56,712 nucleotides of DNA from Thermoanaerobaculum aquaticum (GCF_000687145.1 NZ_JMFG01000020.1:90001-146712), one strand, 5' to 3'. Counted from the stretch's first letter, positions 34,239 to 43,084 are shown. The notes: generated from the sequence alone by a model not told the origin. A program made the numbers and translations.

Positions 34239-36191
34239 TCACCGCTGGGTCCTGGGCAAAGCCCAAAGATCACCCACCACCAGGTACTCGCCTTCCGGCG
34301 TTTCTTCCACGAGGGTTCCGGTATCGAAGCGCAGCTTGGCCAGGGTCTGCGCCACCGCAAATTGCGCTTGAATCACGGTGAGATCGGCTTCCACCGCCCG
34401 CTGCTCGGTGAGGATCGTGTCAATAAGCGTGGAACGCCCGAAACGGAACTTTTCCAGTTCGTTTTCAAAAGCTTGCCGAGCTGCTTGCGCGGAAACTTTG
34501 GCTGCTTCCAGCTGCGTAAGGAGTTGTTCCAAGGTAATGCGGGTTTGCAAGACATCAAGGCGTACCCGACGCTCGGCATCGGCTGCAGAAATTTGCCTTT
34601 GCGCCCACAGGGCCTGGCGCTGTTCCAACTGTCCGCGCTGGGTGAGATTAGCCAGGGGCTTTTCATAAGCAAAACTGAGGCTCGCCGAGGGACCAGCCCA
34701 ATTGCCAAAAAGCGCTCGGCCCAGGTTGTGCCCCATGTTGCCGCCAGCATCGGAAAGGCCGGCATAGGAAATCTTGAAGTCCAGGTCCTTCTTGGCAGCC
34801 AAATCAATGACCGCCGCCCGCCAAAGCACCCGCCCGGACCTCTCCAGGTCGCGGGCTGCGGCCACGTCCAAGCGGCGGCTGGCACCCATCTCGGCCAGAG
34901 CCTCTGCGGAAACCGCCGCCAGGTCAGAAGGCGAAGGCGGAGGCGGAAAGCCCTCCACGGCTTGGGGTAACGAGGAGGGCTCGGCGATGCTCACGCCCAT
35001 GGCGGTGGCCAGCGCCACCTGCGCCTGAGCCAGGCTGCTCTTGGCTGCTTGCAGCTGGGAGGTGACCTCGGCTTGTCTCGCTTGCATGCGGGAGATCTCG
35101 GCACGGGGGATCTCGTCGGCTTCGGCCAACGCCTGCACCAGCTCCAAAAGACGCCCCTGGAGCTCGGAAGAACGCCCGTAGACCGCCACGGTTTCCTGGG
35201 CACGGTAGAGGTCGAGGTAGGCAAAAACCGTGGCGAGCACGCTTTGCGAGGCGGTAAACGCCAGGGTCTTGCGGCTGGCCTCCCAGTCAATCAAGCTCGA
35301 TTGCTCGGCAGCTCCCGCCGATTCTACGCCCTTGCCACGCCCCAGTGGGATGTTCACGGAAAAACCCAAGGTGGCGTTGTACGTGTCCTCCCGTCCCGGA
35401 CCGCCAAACTTGTCGCTCTTGGGTTTGCCCTGGTAGCGCAGGCTTTCACCGGAGAGGTTCATAAACGGCGTGAGGGTCAATCCGGTGCGGTAGTGCTTGG
35501 AAAGCTGCAGGTCAATGGTGCCCCTTTGGGTTTGCTCCACTTCCGCCACGGGCCCTAGCTGTCGCAGCTCCTGCCTTCCACCCACCGCCGTGGCCAGCTC
35601 TTCGTTTCTGGCAATGGTGAGCTCACCCAAACGCGATTCGATCCAGTTGATGATGTCCTGGCGGATTTGGGCTTGCTGGGCGGGGGAGGCATTGCGATAC
35701 AGGACGAGCATCGCCTCCCACTGTGCCTGCAATTGGGGGTCCAAAAAACTTACACCAGCCGGAATCAAACCGCTCTGCAAATCCGAACGAGCTTGCAACA
35801 ACTGTTGAATCATTTGATCGTATTGGGCCATTTTGGCTTCAGCCTTGGCGATCTCGTCCCGAATCTCGTCCCGCTTTTTTTTCTGATCCAGCTTTTCTGC
35901 AGCGGATAAGGGCCTCTGCGTGAACTCATAGGAAACGTTGCCAATAAGCGTAAGGTCAAAGGCTCCTGCCGCCTGCAGCGAAAGCCCTTCCTTTGCCTTC
36001 ACATCTTCCCGGCTTAATGCCAAATTGGGCTCATGGGCCAAGGTTAATTTGAGAGCTTCCGAAAGCGTCAGCTCGCGTTTTTGAAGAGGGGGGAAACTCG
36101 GCGCTTCAACCCCCCGTCCCTGCGACCACGCCGTGCTCCCAAGCCCCAGAAGCCCGCAAACGGCCATAGCCACAGCTTTTCCCTTTCGCAT
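34239..36191 (-). CDS. TolC-family outer-membrane factor, first copy
   Basis: 650 residues. Signal peptide 1 to about 24 (VAMAVCGLLGLGSTAWSQ). The first repeat carries an inserted charged coiled-coil segment (LDQKKKRDEIRDEIAKAEAK), and the second repeat ends near TGTLVEETPEG. The region VNIPLGRGKGVESAGAAEQ matches the equivalent part of the second copy. TolC proteins form trimeric channels through the outer membrane and periplasm. GGGGAGG precedes the ATG, 15 nt after the GNAT gene. Confidence 0.9.
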   Translation of the reverse strand: MRKGKAVAMAVCGLLGLGSTAWSQGRGVEAPSFPPLQKRELTLSEALKLTLAHEPNLALSREDVKAKEGLSLQAAGAFDLTLIGNVSYEFTQRPLSAAEKLDQKKKRDEIRDEIAKAEAKMAQYDQMIQQLLQARSDLQSGLIPAGVSFLDPQLQAQWEAMLVLYRNASPAQQAQIRQDIINWIESRLGELTIARNEELATAVGGRQELRQLGPVAEVEQTQRGTIDLQLSKHYRTGLTLTPFMNLSGESLRYQGKPKSDKFGGPGREDTYNATLGFSVNIPLGRGKGVESAGAAEQSSLIDWEASRKTLAFTASQSVLATVFAYLDLYRAQETVAVYGRSSELQGRLLELVQALAEADEIPRAEISRMQARQAEVTSQLQAAKSSLAQAQVALATAMGVSIAEPSSLPQAVEGFPPPPSPSDLAAVSAEALAEMGASRRLDVAAARDLERSGRVLWRAAVIDLAAKKDLDFKISYAGLSDAGGNMGHNLGRALFGNWAGPSASLSFAYEKPLANLTQRGQLEQRQALWAQRQISAADAERRVRLDVLQTRITLEQLLTQLEAAKVSAQAARQAFENELEKFRFGRSTLIDTILTEQRAVEADLTVIQAQFAVAQTLAKLRFDTGTLVEETPEGEYLVVGDLWALPRTQR

Positions 36192-36206
36192 ATGACCTCC
36201 CCTTTC

Positions 36207-37151
36207 TCATCCAGCCCGCGTTACCCATTGCGGTTGGTGCTGCAGTTTTTTTGTGCTTCCTAAGGTCCACCGTGCCTGCTGCGCCCACGGGGCCATGTGC
36301 TTTTCTACAAACTGCACCATGGTGGGGTGGCGTACCGGAGCAACAAAGGAAGCCAGCGTAAATCCCGCTTCTACCATGCGATGGATGGACTCGGAAAAAA
36401 GCGGCAAAATTCTGCCCCGCCGCCCCCAGTCTTTGCGGATAAAGCTGCAGGTAAAACGCAACCACTGCGCATTTAATGCATGGTTAATCACCCAGCCCAT
36501 AATGCCTTCCGGGGCGCGCAAGGCCACGCTGGTGCGCTCCTCGAACCCCTCCTCCACGTATCGCCAGGGAACGAGGTCGGGGGCAATCCATGGGCTTTTC
36601 TCCTGCGAGACCTTCAGGGCTTCCATTTCCTCGCGGGTTACGCTGACAAAGGGCACGATTTCGCACCCTTCCCGCACAGGAAAACGGTCCAGCCAGGGAA
36701 AACGCAGCGCCTCCTGGGCGGTGAACAACACCGAAAGGGTTCGTCGCTCGGGCGGGCCCCAGCCGAGCTCCTGGGACACCTTCGCCCACCACTGGCTCCC
36801 GCTGCCGCCCTCCGTCCACACCACCCCCAGGCTGGCAAAACTGGCGTTGGATGCCACGGTTTCCGCGGCCTGCACCAGCTTCTTGCCCCAACCCTTCCCT
36901 CGGTGCTCGCCGACCACGTATACCGAAAGCAGTTCCGCGGTTTCCCGCTCTCCTAAGGGCAGGGCTAAAAGAGCCAGGCCCACCGCTTCGCTTCCCAGGA
37001 AAGCCCCCAGGGCCACGGGCTGCACCGGCGGCGACCCCGCTTCACCTAAAAGCTTGGGGCCCACCTCAACGGTCAAGAGATGCCGATAGGCCGGGAACGT
37101 CATGGGCAGAAAGACCGGGTCAGCGGGCGGAGCAAGCAGCCTTATTTCCAT
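36207..37151 (-). CDS. GNAT-fold protein, probably double-domain acyltransferase
   Basis: 314 residues. The N-terminal half has a clear acetyl-CoA-binding motif A (VYVVGEHRGKGWGKKLVQAAE). The C-terminal half (about 215-305) resembles a second, degenerate GNAT domain (ILPLFSESIHRMVEAGFTLASF), without a good motif A. ATG 37151, behind GGAGGG, overlaps the LanM stop by 10 nt, so the two are translationally coupled. It could acylate the modified peptide (N-terminus or Lys) or give self-protection; neither is shown. The longer frame to 37283 would lie inside lanM. Confidence 0.8.
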   Translation of the reverse strand: MEIRLLAPPADPVFLPMTFPAYRHLLTVEVGPKLLGEAGSPPVQPVALGAFLGSEAVGLALLALPLGERETAELLSVYVVGEHRGKGWGKKLVQAAETVASNASFASLGVVWTEGGSGSQWWAKVSQELGWGPPERRTLSVLFTAQEALRFPWLDRFPVREGCEIVPFVSVTREEMEALKVSQEKSPWIAPDLVPWRYVEEGFEERTSVALRAPEGIMGWVINHALNAQWLRFTCSFIRKDWGRRGRILPLFSESIHRMVEAGFTLASFVAPVRHPTMVQFVEKHMAPWAQQARWTLGSTKKLQHQPQWVTRAG

Positions 37152-39877
37152 GGCTTCGCTCCCTCCACTCCTCCGACCAAAACTGAACCCAACTCCCCCG
37201 GTAGCAACAGTCGAGAAAGGTGGAAAAGGAAGCCAGGCAAACCGTCGAAAAGGCCTCCTTTCGGATCCAGTTCCCGCCGCCAAAGCCCCGAGCTGAAGAG
37301 CAGCGCGGCCAGCTTCGTCGCCTCGTCCATGAGCCGCTCGTCGCCAGCGAGCTCGCCGATGATCAACGAGATTTCGCTACGACCAATGCTACCACAGCAC
37401 AAGCTCAAGGGGCTGGAGAGCTTCAAGGGAACAAGTCGGGCGTAGGCCTCTGCGTTTTGGCGGGCAAGGTGTAGGGTCACCAATTCGGCAGGCACCAGCT
37501 TCCTGGCCGCCAGGGCCCCCGCCGGTCCATGGCACCAGCCGTTAAGGCCCACCGAAACGGTTTCACCGGCTGGAAGCTCGGCCTCCGCCCACCAGGTGCC
37601 CGCCCGGGGCTCCTGCTCCAAGAGCCACACCGCCTCCCGAGCCCACCGCAGGTTACCGGTCGCCTTACCTACCCGCAAAAGCGCTGCCGCCACCCCCGAA
37701 ATGCCGTGGGCGAAGCCCGGCTTCCAAATGCTTTTGCCCCCGTTGGCCGCCGCCCCTGGAACTGCGACCAAGAGACTAGCCGCCCCGCTCTCTAATGCCT
37801 CATGCAACTCAGGCAGGCCCCGGACGCTTTCCGCAACCCCCAAAAGCAAGCCGGCAAGACCCGCCTCCACGTCCAGGTGTTCCGGGGGCTCGGATCTGCC
37901 CAAGGCCTCCTTTGCAAGACCACGGGCCAATTCGCAAAACGCTGGCTCTTCAAGCCAGCAACCGCAAGCAAAAAAGGCGTAAACCACGCCGCCGAAACCG
38001 GAGGCATAACCCGGAGGCCAGCTTCCCGGGATTCCACCTTGAAGCTCCCCTTGGAGCCGTTCTAGGTATTGCCGCGCCCGTTGCCTGGCCGTTGCATCGC
38101 CGCTGGCCCTAGCCCAGGCGGCCCAGGCCAGGGCCCAACCCGCCCATCCCCGGCGCAGGAAGGGCCCAACTTCCAGGCCGAGAGCGGCCTCGCCCTGGCG
38201 CAACGCGGCAGCTACCTCGCTGGCGGCTTGCCGCAACGCCGCCCTTGGGTCTTCCCTGAGGCTGTGGAGGCTCGCCGCTAAGACCGCCAGCTGGTGCTTG
38301 ATGAACTTGTGATCCAACCGCCTCAGCCTGAGCAGGATTTGCTGTTGGCCGGAACGCCGCACCACGCCGCAGCGGCGGGCTGCCGGCAGCGTGAGGCGGG
38401 GAACCGCAAAGCTGTGAAGAGCCAGCGTTTCCGCACGCAGGAACGGGACGAGAGCGCGGATGTCCATACCCGCGGCCAAAGGCCCGCGCCATCGGGTTTC
38501 CGCTAACAGACTGAGCTGCCAGCACTCGCGAACTTTGGAGTTTTGCAAGGCCGAGCGAAAGAAGGAGGCATAGGCCTCGCTGGGACGGGCCACCCAGCGG
38601 ACCTGGAGCCGCGAAAGCTCATTAAATGGCAAACGAAGCTGCCCACTTCGCCAGGCCCACAGCAGCTTATCCAAAGCATCGCGAGCACCCGCCACAATCT
38701 CCTCTCGGTATTGGCAGGGATCCACGGGTTGTCCGGCAAAAAGCGGTAGGGATCTCGCCCCCGGGCGGTGGCCACCGAGGAAAGCTCCATCGTCCCGCAG
38801 GCCGGAGGGACCATTCATGGGGAACGTCACCAGCCCTGAGGCCAAGATGTCGCCATCTTCTTTTGGGTCGAAGACCGTGAGCGGGCGGCACCAGGTTTCG
38901 CCGTCCACCACCACGGGTCCATCCTCTCCTGCCACCACGTTTTCCCAGTGCAAATCTGAAAGCCCCAAAAGCCAAGCCACAGCCGCCAGGTGGCCAGCCG
39001 TGAAGAACCACCGCTGCACCTGTTCGCGAGCAAGAAGGCTGGCCTGGGACACCTCTGCTACCCATCCGTATCGCGACCGAGCCACCATTTCCGGCAAGGG
39101 CGGCAGCGTAATCCCCACCGGGCGCAAGGCATCAAAAAAGACCGCCAGCACCCGCTCCGGCTCCAAAGAACGGGGCTTGTAGAAAAAGGCCAGGCCCGGG
39201 GCCGAGACCAAGCGAGCTACGGTTTCCCCCTCCTGGTGCCGGTCGGAAAGGCCGAAGGTTAGCTCGGTCACCTGCAGGCTTCGCCCGCCAAGCAGACTCT
39301 GCTCGATTTCGGACCGATCCCGCTGGAGTCTTTGGGCCAGGGTCCGACAGCTGCGCAACCATTGGCTAAAGCGGGTGGCCAGCAAGCGTGCCGAAAAGGG
39401 TCGCTCCTCAAAGGCTTCCCAGGCCCCAGCCGTTGGATTGACAGCCGCCGCTTCCAGGAGTTGCCGGCAATGGGTTTCCAGCTGCTGAGCAATAGCGGCG
39501 GGCACCCTTAGGGAAAAGAGCGGAGCCGCAAAAACTCGGCGGCACTTTGGGAGGACGACCTCCGCCAAAAGCCGCGGTACTTCACCAATAACTGCTCGCT
39601 CAGGTATTACCCGCTGCAAGAGCAAAAGCCACTGCGGTGTTTCTTCTAATAAACAGCAAAGGCCCCGCTGCAGGCGGGCCAAAGCCTCGGTTTCGGTCAG
39701 GCCCTCCGCCGTCAAGCGCCTGGAGAAAAGGTCACTGGCACCCCCGCTCACCGCCTGCCGCCAACCTTGGGCTACGGGTGTTGCTGCAGTTTCCTGAAGA
39801 GGGCGCGACCCAGTATTCTCCCCAAAAGCCAAAATCTCCTGTAGAAACGCCCCACCACGGATGAGCCTTGAGGCCAT
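37142..39877 (-). CDS. lanM: Class II lanthipeptide synthetase LanM
   Basis: 911 residues. The N-terminal dehydratase half shows the LanM kinase-like signatures FYKPRSLE, LLGLSDLHWENVV and VVVDGETWC; it phosphorylates Ser/Thr and eliminates phosphate. The C-terminal LanC-like cyclase half has the zinc ligands C782 (NGWCHG) and C827/C828 (LCCGSIG), plus the AHGISG motif. Cys-Cys-Gly instead of Cys-His-Gly is the mark of the ProcM-like group, which tends to be promiscuous and to form rings with different geometry. GGAGGG lies 12 nt before ATG 39877, and the longer frame to 40015 would run into the precursor gene. It modifies the peptide encoded just upstream. Confidence 0.95.
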   Translation of the reverse strand: MASRLIRGGAFLQEILAFGENTGSRPLQETAATPVAQGWRQAVSGGASDLFSRRLTAEGLTETEALARLQRGLCCLLEETPQWLLLLQRVIPERAVIGEVPRLLAEVVLPKCRRVFAAPLFSLRVPAAIAQQLETHCRQLLEAAAVNPTAGAWEAFEERPFSARLLATRFSQWLRSCRTLAQRLQRDRSEIEQSLLGGRSLQVTELTFGLSDRHQEGETVARLVSAPGLAFFYKPRSLEPERVLAVFFDALRPVGITLPPLPEMVARSRYGWVAEVSQASLLAREQVQRWFFTAGHLAAVAWLLGLSDLHWENVVAGEDGPVVVDGETWCRPLTVFDPKEDGDILASGLVTFPMNGPSGLRDDGAFLGGHRPGARSLPLFAGQPVDPCQYREEIVAGARDALDKLLWAWRSGQLRLPFNELSRLQVRWVARPSEAYASFFRSALQNSKVRECWQLSLLAETRWRGPLAAGMDIRALVPFLRAETLALHSFAVPRLTLPAARRCGVVRRSGQQQILLRLRRLDHKFIKHQLAVLAASLHSLREDPRAALRQAASEVAAALRQGEAALGLEVGPFLRRGWAGWALAWAAWARASGDATARQRARQYLERLQGELQGGIPGSWPPGYASGFGGVVYAFFACGCWLEEPAFCELARGLAKEALGRSEPPEHLDVEAGLAGLLLGVAESVRGLPELHEALESGAASLLVAVPGAAANGGKSIWKPGFAHGISGVAAALLRVGKATGNLRWAREAVWLLEQEPRAGTWWAEAELPAGETVSVGLNGWCHGPAGALAARKLVPAELVTLHLARQNAEAYARLVPLKLSSPLSLCCGSIGRSEISLIIGELAGDERLMDEATKLAALLFSSGLWRRELDPKGGLFDGLPGFLFHLSRLLLPGELGSVLVGGVEGAKPWK

Positions 39878-39954
39878 CGTCAGAAGAATCCCTCCGGAAA
39901 AGGCGGCCCACGGTCGCCCGGCGCGCAGAAGGCGACCGTGGGCCTGTTTTTCGT

Positions 39955-40293
39955 TTAAAAGAGGCTGGCGTTGATTTCCACCCGGGTGCCGAAGCCCAAA
40001 CCTTGGACTTCGCACTTGTAGGTGTCCTTCTTGCCACCGGCCACCTGCTCCAGGTCAGCGTCGGAAAGCTCTTGGCCTTCTTTTGCCACATGGGGAATGA
40101 TCACGTAAAACTCGTTGGGCTTTTCCTCGATGACCTTCACCTGCACCGAAGGCGGAATGGAAGTCCCCAGCTGCGCTCCCACCACCTCCCGGGGCTTGGC
40201 CAGGAGGGCCTTGCGGTACTCCGGGTTCTTGGTGGCAAACCCGGCGATCAGATCGTTGACTTCCCCTCTGGTTAACGTGACAGCTTCTGGCAT
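39955..40293 (-). CDS. NHLP-type lanthipeptide precursor peptide
   Basis: 112 residues. Residues 1-87 are a nitrile-hydratase-alpha-like leader ending in ELSDADLEQVAGG, the double-glycine site for the C39 exporter. The predicted core (88-112) is 25 residues with one Cys (C94) and three Ser/Thr (T91, T103, S110). T91 and C94 form a T-Y-K-C spacing suited to one small methyllanthionine ring; the other two could become dehydrated. GGAGG precedes the ATG. It is the first gene after the sigma-54 promoter, 41 nt from the predicted transcription start. A single-copy precursor with one Cys is unusual for a LanM of the Cys-Cys-Gly group. Confidence 0.93.
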   Translation of the reverse strand: MPEAVTLTRGEVNDLIAGFATKNPEYRKALLAKPREVVGAQLGTSIPPSVQVKVIEEKPNEFYVIIPHVAKEGQELSDADLEQVAGGKKDTYKCEVQGLGFGTRVEINASLF

Positions 40294-40344
40294 TTTTGTT
40301 TCCTCCTTTCTCTTGCAGCTCTTTGCGCGCGCGCTTTTGCCAAG

Positions 40345-40360
40345 AGCAAGAGGCGTGCCA
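40345..40360 (-). promoter_or_regulatory. Sigma-54 (-24/-12) promoter of the lanthipeptide operon
   Basis: On the minus strand TGGCACG-CCTC-TTGCT (40360-40345) matches the consensus TGGCACG-N4-TTGCW at every position. The GG (-24) and GC (-12) are correctly spaced. Start of transcription would be near 40334. The gene for an activator of sigma-54 holoenzyme lies 1.6 kb upstream on the same strand. Confidence 0.9.
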
Positions 40361-40371
40361 AGCTTGCCAGA

Positions 40372-40437
40372 AACGTAACACGTTGTACCAAAAGGACTTG
40401 TCTAGAAGCGAAAGGAACGCAAATAGAGCTATCGCTC
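40372..40437. promoter_or_regulatory. Candidate activator-binding palindromes
   Basis: Two inverted repeats lie upstream of the sigma-54 promoter: AACGT-AAC-ACGTT (40372-40384, about -38 to -50) and ATAGAGC-TATC-GCTCCAT (40423-40440, arms with one mismatch, about -90 to -106). The second is at a usual enhancer distance. Neither is proven. Confidence 0.35.
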
Positions 40438-40464
40438 CATTGCTGGCGTCGGGCCTCCAGGTGC

Positions 40465-41946
40465 CTAGGTTTCCCTTGTAAACAGCGCTAACACTTCCGA
40501 AAGGGGCTGGCGGAGTCGGAATTCCATTTCTTCCACGTCACAGAGGGCAAGGCGCCTGCGAAAACGCCAGGTTCCCACCCGAAGCGGGGGTTGGTGCGCT
40601 AGCGCCGCACGTACCGGAGCCAAAAGCTCTTCCAGACGGGCGTGCATGCGCTCCCAGCACCAGGAAAAGCCTTCGGCAAACGCCTCGCGCACAGCCGCGG
40701 ATGCTTCTCGCCAGGGGAAAAACTCGTTGCGGGCTCGCACGATGGTCTTGGGGGTAATGACCTGCCGCTGGGCGAGGCTGCGGGCTTGAACCAACGTCAT
40801 CCGCGCCAGCGCCCCCGAAGCCTCGCTCTGAGCCACCAGTTCCGGGGGGAGGGCAAGGTTTAAAAAACAGTGCTCAAAGTCAATGAGCGTGAGACGCTCC
40901 CGCCCTTTGACATCAACGGTCACAAACGCGTTGCGGGGACGGATGTCGGCGTTAGCGAAGGCGTAGGCAAAGGCCAGGTGGGCCCCGAGGTCAAAGGCCA
41001 CCTCTGGATTGGGGGGCGAGGTGTAGGGCTTCCCCTTCACCGCTTGGGAGATGCCCAACGGCTCCCCATCCTCAACCACCCAGGCTTCGGGAACCGGTAG
41101 CTCTAGTCTTTGCGCTAGGGACCGGGCCAGGGCATCTACGTAGGCCGCCGCCGGATCCCAGAAGCGCTTGCAAAAGAAAAGCTCCTCCTCCTCGCCACAG
41201 GAGGCCACTACCGTGGCCAGCAGGTTGTACCGTCCCTCCTGGCCTTCGGCCAGCGGTTCAATGCGCTCCACTCGCCATGTTTTCAGCCCCAGGGCCAGCC
41301 TTTGCCCTTCAGCCAGCAGCGGGGCAAATCCGGTGTCTTCCCAGGAAAGCCAGCCCAAACGGAAAAACCGTGGTAAACGCTGCGAGCCTACCAGCAAAAC
41401 CGGAAACCCCAGCCGTCGGGCCGCCCCATCGGAGGCCTCCGAGTCTCCCACAACCAGGATTTGCGAAGGGGGCAGACCTAGCTCCTGGGATAAGCGCGAG
41501 AAAACCTCGGGGGATGGCTTGGTGATCCCCAAGTTGCACGATAAAAGCTGCGCATCAAACAACTCCCGCAAGCCCAAATCCTCAAGCACCCGGGCATGAG
41601 CTGAGGAGAGGTTAGAGACCAAGGCCAGCTTGAGCCCTCGCCGGCGTAGAAAGCGCAACACCGATAAGGCCCCCGCAGTCAGCTGCGCCTGTGCCACTTG
41701 CTCCCGCAGCGCTTGCACCAAGAGCTCCTGTCCTGGGCTTTGCGACGCCCCCGCTTGCTCCGCCAGTGCACTGACGAGCTCCTCCACTGCGGAAAAGGAC
41801 TGCCGAAGCCCAACCTGACGCACGGCGGAAAGCCACGCCCGCGCTGGCACCCCCAAAAGCTTGGGCGCCAGGCGCCGAAACCAGGGATCCGGCAGGTGCA
41901 ACAGGGTGCCAAACAAATCGCAGGCCACCGCGCGGATTTGCGTCAT
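40465..41946 (-). CDS. HAD-hydrolase / kinase-fold fusion protein
   Basis: 493 residues. Residues 1 to about 225 are a HAD domain: motif I DLFGTLLHL (D10), motif II LVSNLS, motif III Lys before PSPEVF, motif IV VVGDSEASDG. The second Asp of motif I is Phe, as in the haloacid-dehalogenase subgroup, so phosphatase activity is uncertain. Residues about 250-440 resemble a kinase or phosphotransferase fold: FANADIRPRNAFV (D334, Asn) and LTLIDFEHCF (D356) fit the catalytic loop and metal site of PI3K/HipA/APH-like enzymes. ATG 41946 overlaps the activator stop (ATGA), so the two proteins are co-produced. A role in phospho-control of the activator or of peptide synthesis is inferred only from position. 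Confidence 0.75.
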   Translation of the reverse strand: MTQIRAVACDLFGTLLHLPDPWFRRLAPKLLGVPARAWLSAVRQVGLRQSFSAVEELVSALAEQAGASQSPGQELLVQALREQVAQAQLTAGALSVLRFLRRRGLKLALVSNLSSAHARVLEDLGLRELFDAQLLSCNLGITKPSPEVFSRLSQELGLPPSQILVVGDSEASDGAARRLGFPVLLVGSQRLPRFFRLGWLSWEDTGFAPLLAEGQRLALGLKTWRVERIEPLAEGQEGRYNLLATVVASCGEEEELFFCKRFWDPAAAYVDALARSLAQRLELPVPEAWVVEDGEPLGISQAVKGKPYTSPPNPEVAFDLGAHLAFAYAFANADIRPRNAFVTVDVKGRERLTLIDFEHCFLNLALPPELVAQSEASGALARMTLVQARSLAQRQVITPKTIVRARNEFFPWREASAAVREAFAEGFSWCWERMHARLEELLAPVRAALAHQPPLRVGTWRFRRRLALCDVEEMEFRLRQPLSEVLALFTRET

Positions 41947-43070
41947 TGCGGTTTTAACTGATGGTGCCGGAGGAAATCCATGAAGCGCTGGTAGTCCGCC
42001 TCCCGCAGATGAAACAGCTGCAAAAGCCGCTTGTAGGAGTTGCCACTGTGAGCCAGCCCCCAGCGGATGATGTGCTGTACCTGCGTGCGGTTGAGGTCGC
42101 GGTTTAAAAACGCGTCGTGAACCAGATGCCAAAAGTCGCCCTTTTCCACCAGTTGGCGCACCAGCTCGTCTTCCAACCTTCTCCGGGGCGCTGGGTCCTC
42201 GCCCAAAAGCTCGATGAAGTGCTCAGGCTCGATGGTCCGCCCCTCGGCCATGGCGTAGCCCATGGTGACCACGCTGATGAGCTCACGAACGTTGCCCGGC
42301 CAACGATGCCGCGACAGCACATCCATGGCTTGGGGAGAAAACACCTTCTCCACCCCGTGCTTGGTGGCCAGACAGTGCAAGGTAAACGCCACCAGGTCCA
42401 GCCAGTCATCCCCCCGCTCGCGCAGGGGCGGAACCTGCAAGCGAAAGTAACGCAACCGGAAGTAAAGGTCCTCCCGAAAGCGATCCCCCAGCCGCAGGCT
42501 TTCCAGCGGCCTGTTGGTGGCGGCCACCACCCGCACGTCAGACCGACGTACCTTGGAATCCCCCAGCGCCTGAAACTCGCCGCTGGCCAGGGTCCGCAGC
42601 AGCATCACCTGCGCGGAAAGGTGCAAATCCGCCACTTCGTCCAGGAAAATGACCCCGCCGGTGGCTAGCTCAAAGGCTCCCTTGCGATCGGCAATGGCAC
42701 CGGTGAAGCTGCCCTTCTTATGGCCAAAGAGCTCGCTCACCGTGAGGTTAGCATCTTCAAACTGCGGGCAATTCACCGGAATAAACGGCCCACTTCGCCG
42801 TGGTGATAACAGATACAGGGCCTTTGCTAGAAGCTCCTTGCCGGTCCCCGATTCGCCCAGGAGCAGCACCGGCTCGGAAAACGGGGCAACCTTGGCGATT
42901 TTTTCCAGGAGATGCGTGAGCGCTGGCGAGCGCCCCACCAGGCACACCGCTTGGTGGTCCCCCCACACCCGGCGCGAAAGCCGGCATACGGTCCTCGCCA
43001 GCGGCACCATCCATTGCTCAGGGCGCGACGACACAATCGGCATAGGCAGGGTAAGGCGATCGCCGCTCAC
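41943..43070 (-). CDS. Sigma-54-dependent transcriptional activator (bEBP)
   Basis: 375 residues. The AAA+ domain has Walker A GESGTGKE (72-79), the sigma-54 contact loop GSFTGA (120-125; GAFTGA variant), Walker B GVIFLDEVA (139-147) and FREDLYFRL. The N-terminal 45 residues have no receiver, GAF, PAS or FHA domain, so the input signal must come from another protein. The C-terminus (about 320-375, YKRLLQLFHLREADYQRFMDFLRHH) is a helical domain in the place of the usual Fis-type HTH. It is co-translated with the HAD/kinase fusion and probably activates the promoter at 40345-40360. Divergent from the cNMP/FHA gene. Confidence 0.92.
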   Translation of the reverse strand: MSGDRLTLPMPIVSSRPEQWMVPLARTVCRLSRRVWGDHQAVCLVGRSPALTHLLEKIAKVAPFSEPVLLLGESGTGKELLAKALYLLSPRRSGPFIPVNCPQFEDANLTVSELFGHKKGSFTGAIADRKGAFELATGGVIFLDEVADLHLSAQVMLLRTLASGEFQALGDSKVRRSDVRVVAATNRPLESLRLGDRFREDLYFRLRYFRLQVPPLRERGDDWLDLVAFTLHCLATKHGVEKVFSPQAMDVLSRHRWPGNVRELISVVTMGYAMAEGRTIEPEHFIELLGEDPAPRRRLEDELVRQLVEKGDFWHLVHDAFLNRDLNRTQVQHIIRWGLAHSGNSYKRLLQLFHLREADYQRFMDFLRHHQLKPQ

Positions 43071-43084
43071 GGCACCCCCTCCGC

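Noticed and set aside
40465-42132. Longer start (42132) for the HAD/kinase protein
   Set aside because: The extra 62 residues are the activator gene read in another frame; ATG 41946 starts right at the HAD motif and overlaps the activator stop.
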